Assembly: GCF_006716355.1 (NCBI RefSeq)
Contig: NZ_VFOW01000001.1
Location: 2,356,001-2,420,000 of the forward strand
Origin: Stackebrandtia endophytica
Lineage (GTDB): Bacteria; Actinomycetota; Actinomycetes; Mycobacteriales; Micromonosporaceae
Direction: 5' to 3'
Length of the DNA: 64,000 nt
Made by a program: the position numbers and the translations under genes
Notes under the pieces: model-generated
Database searches by the model: none
The model's input: only the letters and a program-made list of their open reading frames with translations
What the model was told of the DNA's origin: nothing
Part shown: positions 41,801 to 54,702 of the stretch, in pieces
How positions within the stretch are numbered: the stretch's first letter is position 1
Layout: the number at the start of each line of letters is the position of its first letter

Positions 41801-44800
41801 CCCGCAGCAGTCAGCGCCGCACGGCGGCGATCGCGTTCGGCGGGTGTCTCCAGTGACAGTTGTGAGATCCGGCGTCGGACGTCACGGGTCATCTCGACCA
41901 ACAGGTGATCCAGATGTCCGGCCAGGCGGGCGATCGTGGTGGCGTCGAACAGTTCGGTGCGGTACTCGATGTCGACGGTGATGTCGTCGGCGCGTTCGGC
42001 GACACTCAACGACAGCGCGTATCGGCTCTTCAACCGACCCGGAGGTACCGGTTCCAGCCGCACACCGTCCAGTTCCAGTTCCTCGGTGCCGAGGTTGACG
42101 TAGTTGAACAGCACGTCGAACAGCGGATGGGCGTCACCACCCGGATTGATGTCCAATCGGGACAGTACAGCCTCGAACGGTGCGCTCTGATGGTCGAGCA
42201 TCGCCAGCGCCCGGTCACGGGAGGCGGCGACGGCTTCGGCGACGGTGCGTTCCGAGGCGTCCTCGACGCGCACCGGAAGGGTGTTGACGAACATGCCGAC
42301 GGTGCGATCGGTCCCGGGTAGGAAGCGGCCGGATACCGCGGTGCCCAGCACGAACTCGCGTTGACCACTGTAGAGGCCGAATAGTCGGGTGATCGCGGTG
42401 AGGAACACCAGGTACGGCGTCGCCGCGCAGTCACGCGCCAGGTCGGCGATCGCCCGACGGTCGGCCGAGCACACGAAGCTGTGCCGGTCGCCGTCGAAGG
42501 TCGCCGCCTCCGGCGCGGTACGGTCGGCGGGCAGCTCCAGTCGGGGGATGTCGTCACGCAGCAGCTCGACGAAGAAGTCGGTGTCGGCGTCGAACCGGCC
42601 CGTCGCCTCCAGCCGTTCCAGCTCGGCGACGTAGTCGGCGTAGCGGGTGGGCGGTGGCGGCAGAGTGTTGCCGCGCAACGCTTCGGCGATGTCCTCGGCG
42701 AGGACCGCCAGCGACCGCTGATCCCCGATGATGTGATGCATGTCGATGAGCAGGTAGCTCGCCCGTCCGGCCACCGACAGGACCTCGACACGCAGCAGCG
42801 GCGCGGTCGCCAGGTCGAACGGACGGGGCTCGGCGTCGAGTCGCCGCCGCGCCTGCTCCTCGGTCAGTTCCACCACGGTCAACACATCGGGTACCTCGGG
42901 GTGGACCCGCTGAATCAGGTCACCACCGTCGAGGTGGAACGAGGTGCGCAGTTGGTCGTGGCGTTCCACCAACCGCGCGAAGATCTCGCGGAGCCGGTCG
43001 ACGTCGAGGTCGCCGCTGATGCGGTAGGCGATCGCGAGGTTGTAGGCGGTCGTGTCGTTCTGCATGGCGCACACGGCGTACATGCGCTTCTGTGCGGGCG
43101 ACGCCGGGAAGACGGTCGTTTCGGACCTGGTGGGCGCCAACGGTTCCGGCGTCGTCTCGGCCGGTGTCGCCTGTTCCAGGAGTCGCGCTATCGCCTGGTA
43201 TCGGGCGTCGGCGAAGACCTCGCCGACGGTCAGCGTTATCCCGGTGCGCTCGGCCAGCATGGCGCACAGGTGCACCGCGCTCAGCGAGTCGCCGCCGCTC
43301 GCCAGGAAGTCGGCGTCGTCGGCGGGTTGACTGCCCAGGACGTCGATCCACACCTCACGCAGCACCTCGACCGGGTCGGTCGATCGCGGGGTCGAGGATG
43401 CGGGTGCGCTAGTGCCGCCGAGTTCATCCAACCGGATATCGGAGACGAATCGGCGTTCCTCGAACGCGTAGCCGGGAGCCGGCAGTCGCTTTCCGTTGGC
43501 GCAGAATCGATCTCGGTCGACACCTCCGTGGCGCACCCACCGGGAGGCCAGCAGTCGCCGCAGCAGGCGCGCGTCGACTTCGGCGTCCATGACGGACGGT
43601 GTCGGACCGGTCGCCTCACCGGCGGGCGGTGCCGTTCCCGACTTCAACGCCCGCATGGTCTCGGCGGCGGTGATCCGTCCCTGCGCGAACGCCGAGGCGA
43701 TGCGCGACAGACGGTCGGCTCCGGCGGGCGCGTACAAACCGTCCGGTCCGGCGAGACGGATCAGTGCCACTCGGATCACGAACTGGGAGATGCGTTCGAT
43801 GGCCACATTGGAGGTCGATGCCTGGTAGACCGATGCGCGCAGGGCGGCGCGTAGTCCGTCGTCGAAGACCGTCAGCGTGTCCTCGACTGCGGACCGGAAG
43901 TCCACGGCCGCAGGGGTTTCGTCATCACGCAGTGCGGCGTCCACCATGACACGGGTGTTGTCGGCGGCGTCGACGGCCAACGGCGGATCGGTGGGCTCCA
44001 GCCAGGCCAGCGGCTGCCCGGGCACGGCCAGCGCGGCGGCGCGGGACTCGAACTCGACACGACCGTGCGCCAGGGTGTGGGAGAGGTCGCGGGCCGGGTG
44101 ACCGTCCCGGTGGAAGTCCTCCAGCCGCGCCCGCATCCGCGACCGGGACGACTCGGTTCGCGCCGAGATCGGCAGGATGTACTCGCCGAAACCGTCGTCG
44201 GTCGTCTCGTCGGGACGACTCGGCGCGGCCTCCAGCACCAGGTGGGCGTTGGTCCCGCCGATCCCGAAGGAGCTCACCGCCGCCATCCGCACGTCCTCGC
44301 CGCAGTCGCCCTTGACCGGGACGTAGAGCGAGCCGGACGGTTCGATGTTCTCGTTGAGCGAGGCGAAGTTCGCCATCGGCGGGATCTGACCGCGGTGCAA
44401 CACCCCGACGGCGCCGATGAAGCCGGCGACCCCGGCGGCGGCGTCCAGGTGGCCGATGTTGGCCTTGACCGCGCCGAGCGCGCACGGCTGGGTGCGCCCG
44501 TATACCGCCGACAGGGCCCGGTATTCGATCGGGTCGCCCAGTTTGGTTCCGGTGCCGTGGGTTTCGATGTAGCCGACATCGTCGGCGTCGACTCCGGCGT
44601 CGGCGAGGGCGGCCTCGATGACCTTCCGTTGACCGCGCACGCTGGGGGCGGTGTAGCCGACCTTGGTGTTGCCGTCGTTGTTCACCGCGCTTCCGGCGAT
44701 GACGGCGTAGATGTGGTCACCGTCCTCAATGGCGCGATCGAGTGGCTTGAGCAGGACGACGCCACATCCCTGTCCCGCAACGGTTCCCTCGGCGTCTTGA

Positions 44801-47800
44801 GAGAACGGCCGGCACACCCCGTCGCGGCTGAAGATCATTCCCTCATGCCACGCGTACCCCTCCTTGCGGGGGAAGTTGAGCGCCACGCCGCCGGCCAGGG
44901 CCATGTCGGCGTCGCCCTGCCGCAGGCAGCGCACCGCCTCGTGGATGGCCACCAGCGAGGTCGAACAGGCGGTCTGGACGTTGACGGCCGGACCGGTGAG
45001 GTTCAACTTGTAGGCGATCTTGGTGGCGAGGAAGTCCTTCTCGTTCATGGTCATCGCCTCGAACGCCCCGATCGGGTCGTCCCGGCGGTTCAGGAAACCG
45101 GCCATCCAGGCGAAGTTGGTTCCGCTGCCGACGAACAACGCGATGTCACCGCCGGAGTCGCCGGGCGTGTACCCGGCGTCTTCCAGGGCGTGCCAGGTTG
45201 TTTCGTGCAGCAACCGCAACTGCGGGTCCATGGTCTCGGCATCCTTGGCCGAGTAGCCGAAGAAGTCCGCGTCGAAGGTGTCGGCGTCGATGTGACCGCG
45301 AGCGTTGACGTAGTCGGGGTCGTCCACGGTGGCCTCGTCGATACCCGAGGCCAGCAGCTCCTCACGGCTGAAGCGGGCGATGCTGACCACGCCGTCGGCC
45401 CGGTTGTCCCAGTGCTGCGCGATGGTGTTCGCGCCCGGGAACGTCCCGGACATGCCGATGACGGCGATCTTGCCGCCGACGGCGGGCCGGTCGTCCTCCC
45501 AGCTGTCGAAGCCGACGAGGTCGGCCATCGTGATGGTCGGCTCGTCCCTATCGACACGGTCGGGCGTCTCAGTTTCATTTGGCGCCAATGGTTCGACGGG
45601 TTCTGGTTCTCCCAGCGGCCCCGGTTCTCCCAGAGCCTCCGCGAGACTGGCCGGCGTCGGGTTCTCGAACAACCGCACCAGCGGGATGTCCTCCCCGAAC
45701 TCCTCACCGAGCCGGTTGTTGACCAGCATCAGCTTGTAGGAGGTGCCGCCGACCTCGAAGAAGTTGTCGGTGGCGCGAACCGGGTGTCCCAGTACCTCCT
45801 GCCAGACGGCGAGGATCCGATCGAGGAGCAAGGACCGGCCGGGGTGTACGGGCTTCGAGGCTGACGGGGTCGCGGACGCCGCCGGTGATTCCCGCAGCGC
45901 GTTGCGGTCGACCTTGTTGTTGGACAGTCTCGGCATGTCGGCGACCCGACGCAGGCGGCCCGGTTTCATATAGGCCGGAAGCGATCCCGAGATCTCGGTG
46001 TTGATCGCCGTCGACCGGTCCTCGGCCGCGGTGTAGCAGAGCACCAGGTCGTCGCCGTCGACCAGCGCGACCGCGTAGGAGACTCCGTCGACGCGCATCG
46101 CGGTCTTCTCGATCTCGCCGAGCTCGATGCGATTGCCGTTGAGCTTCACCTGGTGGTCCAGTCGTCCCTTCAGGACGATGTCGCCGTCGGGGAGTCGCAT
46201 TCCGGCGTCGCCGGTCCGGTAGACCGGGACGTCGGGCAGTTCCGCGATCGTCGTGAACGCACGGCGGGTCTGCTCCGGGTTGTTCGGGTAGCCGGCGGCC
46301 AAGCCCTCGCCGGCGATGCACAGTTCGCCGGGGACTCCGTCGGGCTGGATCATGCCGGTGTCACCGACGATCAGGACGGCCGCACCGGCGATCGGGCCGC
46401 CGATGGTCACCGCGTCGCCGGGACCGAACTCCTTGACCGTGGCGGTCACCGTGGTCTCCGTGGGACCGTACATGTTGAACAGTCGTGCGCCAGTCTCGTT
46501 GCGCAGCAGCGACAACAGAGTCTCGGGAAAGTGTTCGCCACCGCAGACGACGACGCGCAACCGGGCCAGCTGCGACCGGAAGCGGCCATTGCCGCACAGG
46601 GCGGTCATCTTCGACACCGGGGCCTGGATGTGACTGACCTCGTGATCGGCGATGCGTCCGGCGATGGCCGCCGCGTCCTTCTGGTCCTCGACGGGGCACA
46701 TGTGGACGGCGGCACCGCAGGCCAGCGGGATCAGGCTCTCGAAGGTGAAGATGTCGAAGGTGGGGTCGGCAAGGCTGATGATGACGTCGCCGGGTCCGAA
46801 CAACCGTCGCTCGCGGTGGTCGCGCAGCAGGTTGGCCACGCCCCGGTGTTTCAACGTGATCCCCTTGGGGACACCGGTCGATCCGGAGGTGTAGACGGTG
46901 TAGATCGGATCGTCCGGACCGACCTCGGTACCGGTGAACCCGGTGGAGGTCTCCTCCCGGCAGGTATCGAGGTCGATGACGGTGTCGATCGCCGCTACGG
47001 CGTCCGTTCCCTTCGGCGCGAATGCGAACCGCGGTCGTGCGTCGGCGATGATCCGATCCAGTCGTGCTCGCGGCTGCGCCGGGTCGAGCGGGACGTAGCA
47101 GCCGCCGGCCTTGAGAATCGCCAACTGGGCGATCAGCAGCGTGGCGTCGCGGACGGTGAACAGCGCGACCGCGTCACCGGTACGCAGCCCGGCATCGCGC
47201 AGTCTGGCCGCCTGAGTGTCGGCCATCGCATTCAACTGCGCGTAGCCGTATCGGCGGCCCGACGGGTCGATGACCGCGGTGGCCTGCGGGTCGCGCGCCA
47301 CCTGGTCGGCGATCGACTGGTGGATCGAGACGAACGGCGCCGGCGTCAGCGCGGCCCGGACCTCCGCATGTTGCCGGTCCGAATACAGTGGAATGTCGCC
47401 GACGCGACGAGAGGTGTCCTCACATATCCGCTCCAGCAGAACATCGAAGTGGCTCGCCAGTTTCTCGATGGTGGAACGTTCGTAGAGGTCGGCGGCGTAG
47501 TCGATGTGGATGGTCAGTTCGTCGGCGCCTTCGGCGCAGGTGATGACCAGATCCATCCCCACCGCCAACGGCGGCAGCTCCAGCGGCTGCGCGGTGATCC
47601 CGTCGATCAGCACGTCATGGTGGTCCATGTTGTGGTAGTCGAAGGAGATGTCGAACAGCGGGTGACGACCCGGGATCCGGGGCAGGTTGAGCCGTTCGAC
47701 CAGCCGATCGAACGGGACGTCCTGATGGGTCAACGCCTCCAGCACTCGCGCGCGGCTGTCGGTCAGGTAGTCGGTGACCGAGTCGGCCGCCGTGGGACGC

Positions 47801-50800
47801 AACCGGATGGGCATCAGGTTGACGAACATCCCGGCCATCTCGCGGGTCTCGGCCATGGTTCGTCCGGTGACCGGCGCGCCGATGATCAGGTCGTCGCGTT
47901 CGGCGTAGCGGGCCAGCACCGCGCCCCACGCCGACAGCGTCACCATGAACGGGGTCGCGTTATGCGTCTCGGCCAGCGCCTTGACTCCGGCGACCTTCGT
48001 CGAGTCCAGTCGCAACTCCACTCGCCCGGCGGCGGGTTCGCGTTCGCCACGCGGATGGTCGGTGGGCAGCAGGTCGCCGGTCGGCGGATCGGCCAGCGCG
48101 GTCAGCAGATGCGCCTCCGATTCGGCGAGCGCGGTCTGGTGTTCGGCACCGTGGACGTGCATCACGAAGTCGGTGTACTGCAACGGAAGCGGGTCGAGGT
48201 CTCCCGCGTAGAGGCGGCTGAAGTCCCGGGTGAGCATCTCGACCGAGGTCGCGTCGGCGACGATGTGGTGGATGTCGAACAGCAGCAACCCGCCGTCATC
48301 TCCACCGTCGACGATCTCCATCCGGAACAGCGGGCCGTCGACCAGATCGAACGGTTTCACGAAGTCGGCGAGCACCGCGTCGAGGTCGGCGACGGCGTTT
48401 CGCCGGGTGGTGAACCGCAGTGGCGGTTCCGTCGGCGGCTCGGCGACGCGTTGCCGGACCTCGCCGTCACGCATGACGAACGTGGTGCGCAGTGGTTCGT
48501 GCCGTTCCACCAGTCGGCGCAGCGCCGATCGGGTGCGGTCGGGGTCGAGGGTGCCGTGCAGCAGCGTCGCCGAGGGCATGTTGTAGATCAACTGACCCGG
48601 GTCGAGTTTCGCCGCGATGAACATGCGGGTCTGCGCCGGACTCAACGGGTAGTCCTCCGCCGCCGGTGCCTTGCGCAGCGCGGTGGAGACGTCGGTGTGT
48701 TGGAACCGTTCGGCCAGCGCGGCGGGGGTCGGCGAACCGAAGATGTCGGCGACCGAGACCTCGATGCCCAATCGGCTCTCCAGCTGTGCCGACAGACTCG
48801 TGGCCTTCAACGAGTCGCCACCCAGCGCGAAGAAGTCGGCGTCGGCGGCGACCTCGGGGTATCCGAGTACATATTGGAACGCGTCACGGATCCCCTGCAA
48901 CACATCGGTTGCCGGGCTCCGTCTGGGTTTCGGTGACTCGATCGGGGCGGGCTCGACGGCGATCTCGACGTCCTGCGGATGCGAGATCGGGTCGAAGGAG
49001 TATCCGGGCAGCGAGACCCGGCGGCCGCAGTCGTGGCGGCTCCAGTCCAGCCGCAGTCCCGCGTTCCACAGTGTGCCCAGCGAGTTGAGCAGGTACGCCT
49101 CGTCGTTCCCGGTCTCGGCGACGTGCCGCATCACCGTGACGAACTGGTGCTCGGGGCCCTTCTTCGGGTCGGCACCGGCGAAGGTGGCGAGGCTTCGGCC
49201 CGGCCCCAGTTCGATGCCGACCAGCGGGCCGGTCGCCATCAGGGTGCCGAGGCTTTCGGTGAACCGGACCTGTTCGGTGATGTGCTCGCTCCAGTAGGCG
49301 GGGTCGGTCATCTCTCCGGGCCGCACCACCTCACCGGTGCGGTTGGAGATGATCGGAATCGACGGATCACGTGATTCCACATCAGACAGAATGGATTCGA
49401 ACGCCTTCGCGGCGTCGGTCATCATCGGCGTGTGGAAGGCGTTGGAGGTGTGCAGTCGGCTGCCCCGGATACCCTCGGCCTCCAGGCGATCCACGACGTC
49501 GCCGAACGCCTCCTTGGTCATCCCGAGGACGGACCGCTCCACCGAGTTGTCCAGCGACACCCACACGTCGTCCATGCCGTGGACGACCTGACGGATACGG
49601 TCGGCGGAGGCGGTGACCGCGACCATCACACCGGGCGGTTGGTTCTGCATGAGTTTCCCGCGCTCCCGAACCAGGTGCGCGGCGTCCGGCAGGCTCCACA
49701 CTCCGGCCAACGCGGCGGCGGTGAGCTCTCCGATGCTGTGCCCGACCAACAGATCGGGCGCGACCCCGAAGGACTCCAGGACCTTCGTCATCGCGTACTG
49801 CGTGCTGAACAGCGCGAACTGTGTCCACTCAGTACGGTCGATGCGGCCGTCGTCGTCTTCTCCGTAGACGATGTCGGCGAACGCGGCGGCGTCACCGGCC
49901 GGCAGCAGGCCGGTCAGCTCGTCCATCCAGTGGCGGAAGATCTCCCCGGCGGCGCTTCGACTGCGGTACAGGTCGTAGCCCATCCGGTGGTACTGGTTGC
50001 CCTGGCCGGAGAACAGCAGCGCCGTCCGGGCACCGTCGGCGGCGCGAACCGTTGCGGCCGACGCGATCCGATCGACCCAGCCGTCTCGGCTCTCCCCGGT
50101 GGCCACCGTGATCGACTTGCGGAACGGCAGTTCGGCCCGGCCGCGCAGGGTGCGCGCCGCATCGGTCACCGACACCTCGTCGTGGCGCGCCAGGTGGGCG
50201 ACGACCTGCTCCGCGGTGCGGTTCAGGGCTTCGGGGCTCGCGGCGGCGAAGCGCAGCAGCTCATGTGGATTGTCGTGGGTCATCTCGGTGGTCGGCGCTT
50301 CCTCGACGATCATGTGCACATTGGTTCCGCCGACTCCGAAGGAGTTGATGCCCGCGCGCAGCCGCTCGCCGCGCCAGGCCCGACCCCGGTCGGACATGGT
50401 GAACGGACCGGTCTCGACGTCGATGGCGGGGTTGGCGGTCTCGAAATTGCGGGTGCCGGGCAAGTAGCGGTGCTTGAGGCTCAACGCGACCTTGCTCAGC
50501 CCGACCGAACCGGCTGCGGAGTCGGTGTGGCCGACGTTGCCCTTGACCGAGCCGAGGACGCAGCCACCGACGGCGGTGTCGGCGAACACCCGCGACAGCG
50601 AGGCGACCTCGATCGGGTCGCCCAGCAGGGTTCCGGTGCCGTGCGCCTCGATGTAGCCGATGCTGGCCGGGTCGATACCCGAGACGTCGTAGGCGGCCCG
50701 GATCGTCTCGTACTGGCCGTCCTCGCTCGGCGCGGTGTAGGACGGCTTGCGTCCGCCGTCGTTGCCGACGGCCGATCCCTTGATGACGGCGTATATCGGG

Positions 50801-53800
50801 TCGCCGTCGGCGATCGCGTCGGCGGCCGGTTTGAGCAGCAGCAGGGCGGCGCCATTGGAGAACACGGTTCCGGCGGCCTTCGCGTCGAACGGTCGGCAGT
50901 GCCCGTCGGGTGACAGCATCATCCCGTCGACATAGCGGTAGCCGCCCTCGTTGGGCAGCTCCACCGTCACCCCGCCGGCCACCGCCATGTCGCACTCGCC
51001 GGCGCGCAGCGACTGGGCGGCCTGGTGAACCGTCAGCAGCGAGGTCGAGCAGCCCGACAGCGAGGACAGCGACGGCCCGGTCAGGTCGAACTTGTAGGAC
51101 AGTCGGGTGCTCAGGAAGTGGTTCGTCGCCAGGGTGAAGTTCTGGTAGGCGTCCCCGAAGGCCGCGGAGTTCATCAGGGCGCGCTGGTACCAGGCGAAGT
51201 CGTCGTTGCCGCCGGCGAAGACACCCACCCGGCCCGGCAGTGCGCGCGGGTCGTACCCGGCGTCCTCGCACGCCTGCCAGAAACACTTGTACAGCAGTCG
51301 AAGTTGCGGTGACGTGACGTCCACTTCGGCCGGTGGAATGGCGAACAGTTTGTCGTCGAAGACGTTCAGTCCGTCGATACGGCCGTGCGCCTTGACGTAG
51401 TTCGGATCACGCAGATCCGTGTCGGGGACGCCGAGGGCGCGAAGTTCCTCGTCGTCGTAGAAGGTGATGGACTCGGCGCCCTGCCGCAGGTTGTTCCAGA
51501 ACTGGTGCACATCGTCGGCACCGGGCACCTGGATACCGATGCCGATGATCGCGACATCGTCGTCGAGTCGCGCGGCGCGCCTGGTGGTGGTCACCTCCTC
51601 GACCGAGTCGCCCAGCAGCCGCGCCTGCGCGCCGACACTGTGGTGCTTCAGCAGCTCGGTGATGCGGATGTCGCGACCGAACTCCTCCCGCAGAAGGGAT
51701 TGCAAGCTCATCAGGCTCAGGGAGTTGCCGCCCTGTTCGAAGAAGGAGGCGTCGACGTCGAGGTCGGTGACCCCCAGGACCTGCCGCCATCGCTGCGCGA
51801 CCCGTTCCTGCAACGCCGACCGGGGCGCGGCGGCGGTGGGGCGGGTCGTCGACAGTCGTTCGGTCAACGCGCGGTGGTCGAGCTTGCCCGCGCTGGATCG
51901 GGGTAGCTCCGCCAGTTTCACCAGCGGCGACGGAATCATGTGCGGCAGCAGGGATTCCGCCAAGGAGGCCCGTACCGCCGCGACCTCGGTGACACCGGTG
52001 TAGAACCCGGCCAGCCGGGGCGGGGTCGAGGCGTCGTCGACCACGACGGCGGCCTCCAGGACACCGTCGGTACGCAACAGCGCCTGTTCGATCTCACCCA
52101 GTTCCATCCGGACGCCGCCGACCTTGACCTGCCGGTCGATGCGTCGAATGAACGCCAACCGGCCGTCGGCGCGCAGGTGGCCGAGGTCGCCGGTGCGGTA
52201 CATGCGCCGCATGTGCTCCGGGTCGGTCGCCGGGTCGAAGAACGGGTTGGTCACGAACCGGTCGGCGGTCAACTCGTCCCGGTTGAGGTAGCCGGCGGCC
52301 ACCCCGGCACCGGCGATGCAGATCTCTCCCGGCACGTCGATTCCACAGAGGTCACCGGTGGGATTGAGGATCAGGACCCGGTAGTCGTTCAACGGTGTCC
52401 CGATCGAGGCGACCGGATCGGTGTCGGCGGCGGTGACGGTGGTGTGCGTCGCCCACATCGAGGCCTCGGTCGGGCCGTAGACGTTGTCGAGTGAACAGGT
52501 CAACGGCAGCGCGAAGAACCGTTCGACGATGTCGGCGGTCAGCGCCTCTCCCCCGCTGAACAGGTATCGCAGACCGGCCAGGTCACCGGCGCGTCCCTCG
52601 GCTTTGACGGTGTCCAACAGGACGCGAAGCATCGTCGGTGTGAAGTTGACGTGGGTGACGCCGCGCTCCCGGATCCAGTCCAACAGCGCGGGCACGTCGC
52701 CCTCGTACCCGACGGGGAGGATGTCGAGACGCCCGTCGCCGAAGAGCCATCCGTACAGCTCGGTGCCGAAGATGTCGAAGGTGACGGCGGTCTTCAAGAG
52801 GTACCGGTCCTCAGCCTCCAGCGGGAATCGCCGTTGAAGGTCCATGGCGGTGTTCTGGATGTTGGCGTGCCGCACCACGACGCCCTTGGGCCTGCCGGTC
52901 GATCCGGAGGTGTATTCGACGTACAGAACGTCCTCGGGGCGACGGTCCACATCGGTGGGTTGTTCTCGGATGTGGTCGCGCCGTTCGAGTCGCAGTGCCG
53001 CGAACTCGTCCCACTCGTCGATGTCGAGCCGGGTGACGTTGTCGGGCAGTTCCAGGCGGGCGGCCGAGGTCGTCAGGACGACCGAGATGTCCGCGTCGGA
53101 CAGGATCTCGGCGATGCGCCGCGTGGGCGTGTTCTCCGCCAGCGGCACGTAGGCGCATCCGGCGAGGATCGTGCCGAGCAGCCCGGCCGGCAGTTCGACG
53201 CTTCGGGGCAGCAGGACCGCGACCGGCTGTTTGACCCCACCGGTGACGGACAGGATGCGATGTTGGACCAGGACCGCCGCGTCGTGCACCCAGGCGTTGG
53301 AGTAGTCGCGGGTCTCGTCGGACCAGGCGACGCGGCCCGGCTCGGCCGTGGTCTTGGCCAGGAACACCTCGCCCAGATGGGTCGGCTGCCAATCGAAGTA
53401 GTGGGTGTTCGTCAACTGCGCCAGCAGGTCCGCCGAGTCGTCATCCACTGTCGACCGTACGGTCGCCACCGGCGCGTCCAGTGATTCCGGGACCCTGGCC
53501 AGCAGCGCCAGATACCGCTGCGCCAATCGGTCGACCTTGTCCTGGGAGAGCGCACTCTCGCAGTACTGGAAGACCAGCTCGGTGGTCGCGCCGATCCGCT
53601 CCACCAACACGGTGAGCTTTCCGGGGAATCGAACTTGCTCGGTGCGCACCGCCCCGCGCACCCCGTCGGGATAGTCGGGGTAGTCGTCCTGGATGAAGGT
53701 CACGTCGTAGACCCCGGTCAGCGCCGGGTACTCACTCAATAGTCCCGCAACCGGGTGCCCAAGATGCTTCCAGCTGCCCAGGACCTCGCGGCTCAGTCGT

Positions 53801-54702
53801 TCGAACATGGCGCGAACCGACTGCTGCGGGTCGGCATCGATGTGGACGGGCAGTGTCTTGATGAAGCAGCCGATGCTGCTCTCCATCTCCAGGCCCGGAC
53901 GATCGGTGAACGGTGTGGCCACCGAGACGTGATCGGTGTGGGCGTACTGCGCCAGAAGGAGGCCGAAGGCTGCCAGGTACAACGTGTACTCGGACACCTC
54001 GGCCTCACGAGCGGTGGCGGCCAGCACCTCCCGCAGCGATTCGTCCAATGGAAATCGACGTTCCCGACCGACCGCGCCGTCGGTGCTCGCGTTCATCCAA
54101 TGTGACAGGTCGGGGCTCTCCTGGCGTGCGAGGTTGTCGCGCCAGAATCGTTCTCGTCGGGCCGACTTCTTCTCCGACGGGGCAACCGTCTGTTGACGCT
54201 GGTAGGCCTCGAATCCGGTGTCCACCGGCGTTTCCGGCACCGTCTCGGCACGGGCCAGCGCGATCAGGCGTTCGGCCAGCAGACTCACCGACTGGCCGTC
54301 GGCGATGAGGTGGTGGCAGATCAGCGCGATCCGGTCTTCATCACCGAGTTCGCAGTGGACGACGCGAAACAGCGGTGGCGACGACAACTCGAAGGGTTGT
54401 TCGGTCGCCTCGTCGAGGATCGCCTCGAACCGTGATTCGTTCCCGCGCAAGTCATGGTGGGTGACCGGAGGCTCGACCGCCTCGGCGACCACATAGGAGC
54501 TGCCACCGGAGGTGTTGCGCACGGCGCTGTGCAGCGCCGGCTGCTCGTCCATCACCTGCCGCACCGCTCGAACGAGACGCTCAGCGGGAATCGGATCGAT
54601 CCGCAATGGCAACACCACGTGGTAGTCCGCCGCATCACGCAATTGACAGTCGAAGTACATGCCTTGCTGGGACAACGACATCGGCACGACCGATTCGGTC
54701 AT
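38842..54702 (-). CDS. Hybrid NRPS-PKS megasynthase, 5286 aa
   Basis: Domain order with approximate residues: C1 1-430 (HHLIADG ~130); A1 450-945 ([11 protein letters not shown] ~597, NVYGPTEAS ~742); T1 GGNSL ~991; KS1 1049-1470 (GCSTSLL ~1218, EAHGTGT ~1354); AT1 1560-1885 (GHSIGEL ~1657, NAFHTP ~1755, malonyl-type); T2 ~1963; C2 2018-2434 (HHIVADA ~2146); A2 2460-2930 ([11 protein letters not shown] ~2607); T3 GGTSYK ~2987; KS2 3078-3490 (TACSTSLVA ~3247); AT-less linker 3490-3755; T4 GGDSLSA ~3804; C3 3865-4290 (HHIIGDQ ~3992); A3 4310-4790 ([11 protein letters not shown] ~4452); T5 GAQSLQA ~4833; terminal C/E-like domain 4880-5286 (HHGVFDG ~5041). No KR, DH, ER, MT or TE. Start ATG 54702 follows GAAAGGAACC. 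Three A domains predict three amino acids; the first C domain at the very N-terminus suggests an acylated or preloaded starter. Its stop overlaps the next KS. Confidence 0.95.
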   Translation of the reverse strand: MTESVVPMSLSQQGMYFDCQLRDAADYHVVLPLRIDPIPAERLVRAVRQVMDEQPALHSAVRNTSGGSSYVVAEAVEPPVTHHDLRGNESRFEAILDEATEQPFELSSPPLFRVVHCELGDEDRIALICHHLIADGQSVSLLAERLIALARAETVPETPVDTGFEAYQRQQTVAPSEKKSARRERFWRDNLARQESPDLSHWMNASTDGAVGRERRFPLDESLREVLAATAREAEVSEYTLYLAAFGLLLAQYAHTDHVSVATPFTDRPGLEMESSIGCFIKTLPVHIDADPQQSVRAMFERLSREVLGSWKHLGHPVAGLLSEYPALTGVYDVTFIQDDYPDYPDGVRGAVRTEQVRFPGKLTVLVERIGATTELVFQYCESALSQDKVDRLAQRYLALLARVPESLDAPVATVRSTVDDDSADLLAQLTNTHYFDWQPTHLGEVFLAKTTAEPGRVAWSDETRDYSNAWVHDAAVLVQHRILSVTGGVKQPVAVLLPRSVELPAGLLGTILAGCAYVPLAENTPTRRIAEILSDADISVVLTTSAARLELPDNVTRLDIDEWDEFAALRLERRDHIREQPTDVDRRPEDVLYVEYTSGSTGRPKGVVVRHANIQNTAMDLQRRFPLEAEDRYLLKTAVTFDIFGTELYGWLFGDGRLDILPVGYEGDVPALLDWIRERGVTHVNFTPTMLRVLLDTVKAEGRAGDLAGLRYLFSGGEALTADIVERFFALPLTCSLDNVYGPTEASMWATHTTVTAADTDPVASIGTPLNDYRVLILNPTGDLCGIDVPGEICIAGAGVAAGYLNRDELTADRFVTNPFFDPATDPEHMRRMYRTGDLGHLRADGRLAFIRRIDRQVKVGGVRMELGEIEQALLRTDGVLEAAVVVDDASTPPRLAGFYTGVTEVAAVRASLAESLLPHMIPSPLVKLAELPRSSAGKLDHRALTERLSTTRPTAAAPRSALQERVAQRWRQVLGVTDLDVDASFFEQGGNSLSLMSLQSLLREEFGRDIRITELLKHHSVGAQARLLGDSVEEVTTTRRAARLDDDVAIIGIGIQVPGADDVHQFWNNLRQGAESITFYDDEELRALGVPDTDLRDPNYVKAHGRIDGLNVFDDKLFAIPPAEVDVTSPQLRLLYKCFWQACEDAGYDPRALPGRVGVFAGGNDDFAWYQRALMNSAAFGDAYQNFTLATNHFLSTRLSYKFDLTGPSLSSLSGCSTSLLTVHQAAQSLRAGECDMAVAGGVTVELPNEGGYRYVDGMMLSPDGHCRPFDAKAAGTVFSNGAALLLLKPAADAIADGDPIYAVIKGSAVGNDGGRKPSYTAPSEDGQYETIRAAYDVSGIDPASIGYIEAHGTGTLLGDPIEVASLSRVFADTAVGGCVLGSVKGNVGHTDSAAGSVGLSKVALSLKHRYLPGTRNFETANPAIDVETGPFTMSDRGRAWRGERLRAGINSFGVGGTNVHMIVEEAPTTEMTHDNPHELLRFAAASPEALNRTAEQVVAHLARHDEVSVTDAARTLRGRAELPFRKSITVATGESRDGWVDRIASAATVRAADGARTALLFSGQGNQYHRMGYDLYRSRSAAGEIFRHWMDELTGLLPAGDAAAFADIVYGEDDDGRIDRTEWTQFALFSTQYAMTKVLESFGVAPDLLVGHSIGELTAAALAGVWSLPDAAHLVRERGKLMQNQPPGVMVAVTASADRIRQVVHGMDDVWVSLDNSVERSVLGMTKEAFGDVVDRLEAEGIRGSRLHTSNAFHTPMMTDAAKAFESILSDVESRDPSIPIISNRTGEVVRPGEMTDPAYWSEHITEQVRFTESLGTLMATGPLVGIELGPGRSLATFAGADPKKGPEHQFVTVMRHVAETGNDEAYLLNSLGTLWNAGLRLDWSRHDCGRRVSLPGYSFDPISHPQDVEIAVEPAPIESPKPRRSPATDVLQGIRDAFQYVLGYPEVAADADFFALGGDSLKATSLSAQLESRLGIEVSVADIFGSPTPAALAERFQHTDVSTALRKAPAAEDYPLSPAQTRMFIAAKLDPGQLIYNMPSATLLHGTLDPDRTRSALRRLVERHEPLRTTFVMRDGEVRQRVAEPPTEPPLRFTTRRNAVADLDAVLADFVKPFDLVDGPLFRMEIVDGGDDGGLLLFDIHHIVADATSVEMLTRDFSRLYAGDLDPLPLQYTDFVMHVHGAEHQTALAESEAHLLTALADPPTGDLLPTDHPRGEREPAAGRVELRLDSTKVAGVKALAETHNATPFMVTLSAWGAVLARYAERDDLIIGAPVTGRTMAETREMAGMFVNLMPIRLRPTAADSVTDYLTDSRARVLEALTHQDVPFDRLVERLNLPRIPGRHPLFDISFDYHNMDHHDVLIDGITAQPLELPPLAVGMDLVITCAEGADELTIHIDYAADLYERSTIEKLASHFDVLLERICEDTSRRVGDIPLYSDRQHAEVRAALTPAPFVSIHQSIADQVARDPQATAVIDPSGRRYGYAQLNAMADTQAARLRDAGLRTGDAVALFTVRDATLLIAQLAILKAGGCYVPLDPAQPRARLDRIIADARPRFAFAPKGTDAVAAIDTVIDLDTCREETSTGFTGTEVGPDDPIYTVYTSGSTGVPKGITLKHRGVANLLRDHRERRLFGPGDVIISLADPTFDIFTFESLIPLACGAAVHMCPVEDQKDAAAIAGRIADHEVSHIQAPVSKMTALCGNGRFRSQLARLRVVVCGGEHFPETLLSLLRNETGARLFNMYGPTETTVTATVKEFGPGDAVTIGGPIAGAAVLIVGDTGMIQPDGVPGELCIAGEGLAAGYPNNPEQTRRAFTTIAELPDVPVYRTGDAGMRLPDGDIVLKGRLDHQVKLNGNRIELGEIEKTAMRVDGVSYAVALVDGDDLVLCYTAAEDRSTAINTEISGSLPAYMKPGRLRRVADMPRLSNNKVDRNALRESPAASATPSASKPVHPGRSLLLDRILAVWQEVLGHPVRATDNFFEVGGTSYKLMLVNNRLGEEFGEDIPLVRLFENPTPASLAEALGEPGPLGEPEPVEPLAPNETETPDRVDRDEPTITMADLVGFDSWEDDRPAVGGKIAVIGMSGTFPGANTIAQHWDNRADGVVSIARFSREELLASGIDEATVDDPDYVNARGHIDADTFDADFFGYSAKDAETMDPQLRLLHETTWHALEDAGYTPGDSGGDIALFVGSGTNFAWMAGFLNRRDDPIGAFEAMTMNEKDFLATKIAYKLNLTGPAVNVQTACSTSLVAIHEAVRCLRQGDADMALAGGVALNFPRKEGYAWHEGMIFSRDGVCRPFSQDAEGTVAGQGCGVVLLKPLDRAIEDGDHIYAVIAGSAVNNDGNTKVGYTAPSVRGQRKVIEAALADAGVDADDVGYIETHGTGTKLGDPIEYRALSAVYGRTQPCALGAVKANIGHLDAAAGVAGFIGAVGVLHRGQIPPMANFASLNENIEPSGSLYVPVKGDCGEDVRMAAVSSFGIGGTNAHLVLEAAPSRPDETTDDGFGEYILPISARTESSRSRMRARLEDFHRDGHPARDLSHTLAHGRVEFESRAAALAVPGQPLAWLEPTDPPLAVDAADNTRVMVDAALRDDETPAAVDFRSAVEDTLTVFDDGLRAALRASVYQASTSNVAIERISQFVIRVALIRLAGPDGLYAPAGADRLSRIASAFAQGRITAAETMRALKSGTAPPAGEATGPTPSVMDAEVDARLLRRLLASRWVRHGGVDRDRFCANGKRLPAPGYAFEERRFVSDIRLDELGGTSAPASSTPRSTDPVEVLREVWIDVLGSQPADDADFLASGGDSLSAVHLCAMLAERTGITLTVGEVFADARYQAIARLLEQATPAETTPEPLAPTRSETTVFPASPAQKRMYAVCAMQNDTTAYNLAIAYRISGDLDVDRLREIFARLVERHDQLRTSFHLDGGDLIQRVHPEVPDVLTVVELTEEQARRRLDAEPRPFDLATAPLLRVEVLSVAGRASYLLIDMHHIIGDQRSLAVLAEDIAEALRGNTLPPPPTRYADYVAELERLEATGRFDADTDFFVELLRDDIPRLELPADRTAPEAATFDGDRHSFVCSADRRAIADLARDCAATPYLVFLTAITRLFGLYSGQREFVLGTAVSGRFLPGTDRTVGMFVNTLPVRVEDASERTVAEAVAASRDRALAMLDHQSAPFEAVLSRLDINPGGDAHPLFDVLFNYVNLGTEELELDGVRLEPVPPGRLKSRYALSLSVAERADDITVDIEYRTELFDATTIARLAGHLDHLLVEMTRDVRRRISQLSLETPAERDRRRAALTAAGPAIEASLLDRVRHSFTRHAEHPALTWERREWSYAELDELTDSLAGGLQDAGVGVGDFVLCLLERGPWQVISRIALLKCGAIEIPLDAATPAERIAHTLTDSGAAVVLCTDPSAHPWPAGVTAVPPAALTGTYRRPSGITAQTPHVMIYTSGTTGRPKGTLVPQGGLLSTCVDNGYLDYRPGDRVLHLTGYTFDPSLLDIYSAFLTGATLVMGSHAHNMDMTLLADLLREERVDKGILITAVFHLLMAENPEAVADMSAVYVGGEAMQPWAARRAFEILGPGRLFNLYGPTEASVCTTYFRVDETPDVVRMPIGVPARNRELFIVHPDGTDVPRGIPGELLVAGPSVAIGYHRRPELTAEKFPDAVGDIDRRLYRTGDRVVLDENDHIVYLDRIDQQVKHAGYRIELSEIELAVRDCAGVVEAVVIHTAQGTDSRLTAFYTGESAPAEAELRRLLLAKLPRYMVPQRLVWKPQLPLTSHGKVDRKLLAARVEPIAAPEQAPATADTAILTAFRDVLGAPDLSATDDFFSSGAQSLQAIAVVRRLRESGVDIQVSDVYRHPTAQALSALVRPESAVRQPEQPRRELPVDRLRHMLDWTVADTHRFGEALPAAEAEYGFDIGAVARLHRDSGADTGGFMQTVTGADVADLTEAVAALAIRHEVLRARLVGERFEILPPAEFEGLSALLPVRDLRRLDRTQLDEFVDELALALQSDAFDGLLWRCVLVRESDDAVRLVWAFHHGVFDGFSAAILTEEIVRLAQGEKLPDARRYSDFVTELDVEPDWPSELTSFDYPAWLSANRVVTDAVTAPDAAPSPRRHSLPLDGANPLELALTTVHDLLRRMSGVDEIAVAFVTNCRRWRDEDYSDCVGEFLDAVPVLLRGHDDQPAVAGRLAAAQDRGLHYVHSLSRWSGEDDLLRRLQAVYRHERGLDVTLVNFQGFIDADEMPETTADGPTLAHTHINIWHDDDSLHLEWIADTPTEAAGDRR

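Noticed and set aside
46153-48936. A 927-codon open frame on the plus strand, and other long plus-strand frames opposite the megasynthase
   Set aside because: They mirror high-GC coding on the minus strand; composition is Arg/Gly/Val/Asp-rich without domains, typical antisense artefacts.
51900-53330. Assigning amino-acid specificity to the three adenylation domains
   Set aside because: Binding-pocket residues could be partly aligned by eye (A1 begins Asp-Ile, A2 Asp-Ile-Phe, A3 Asp-Pro), but they match no code I can state confidently; a specificity predictor is required.
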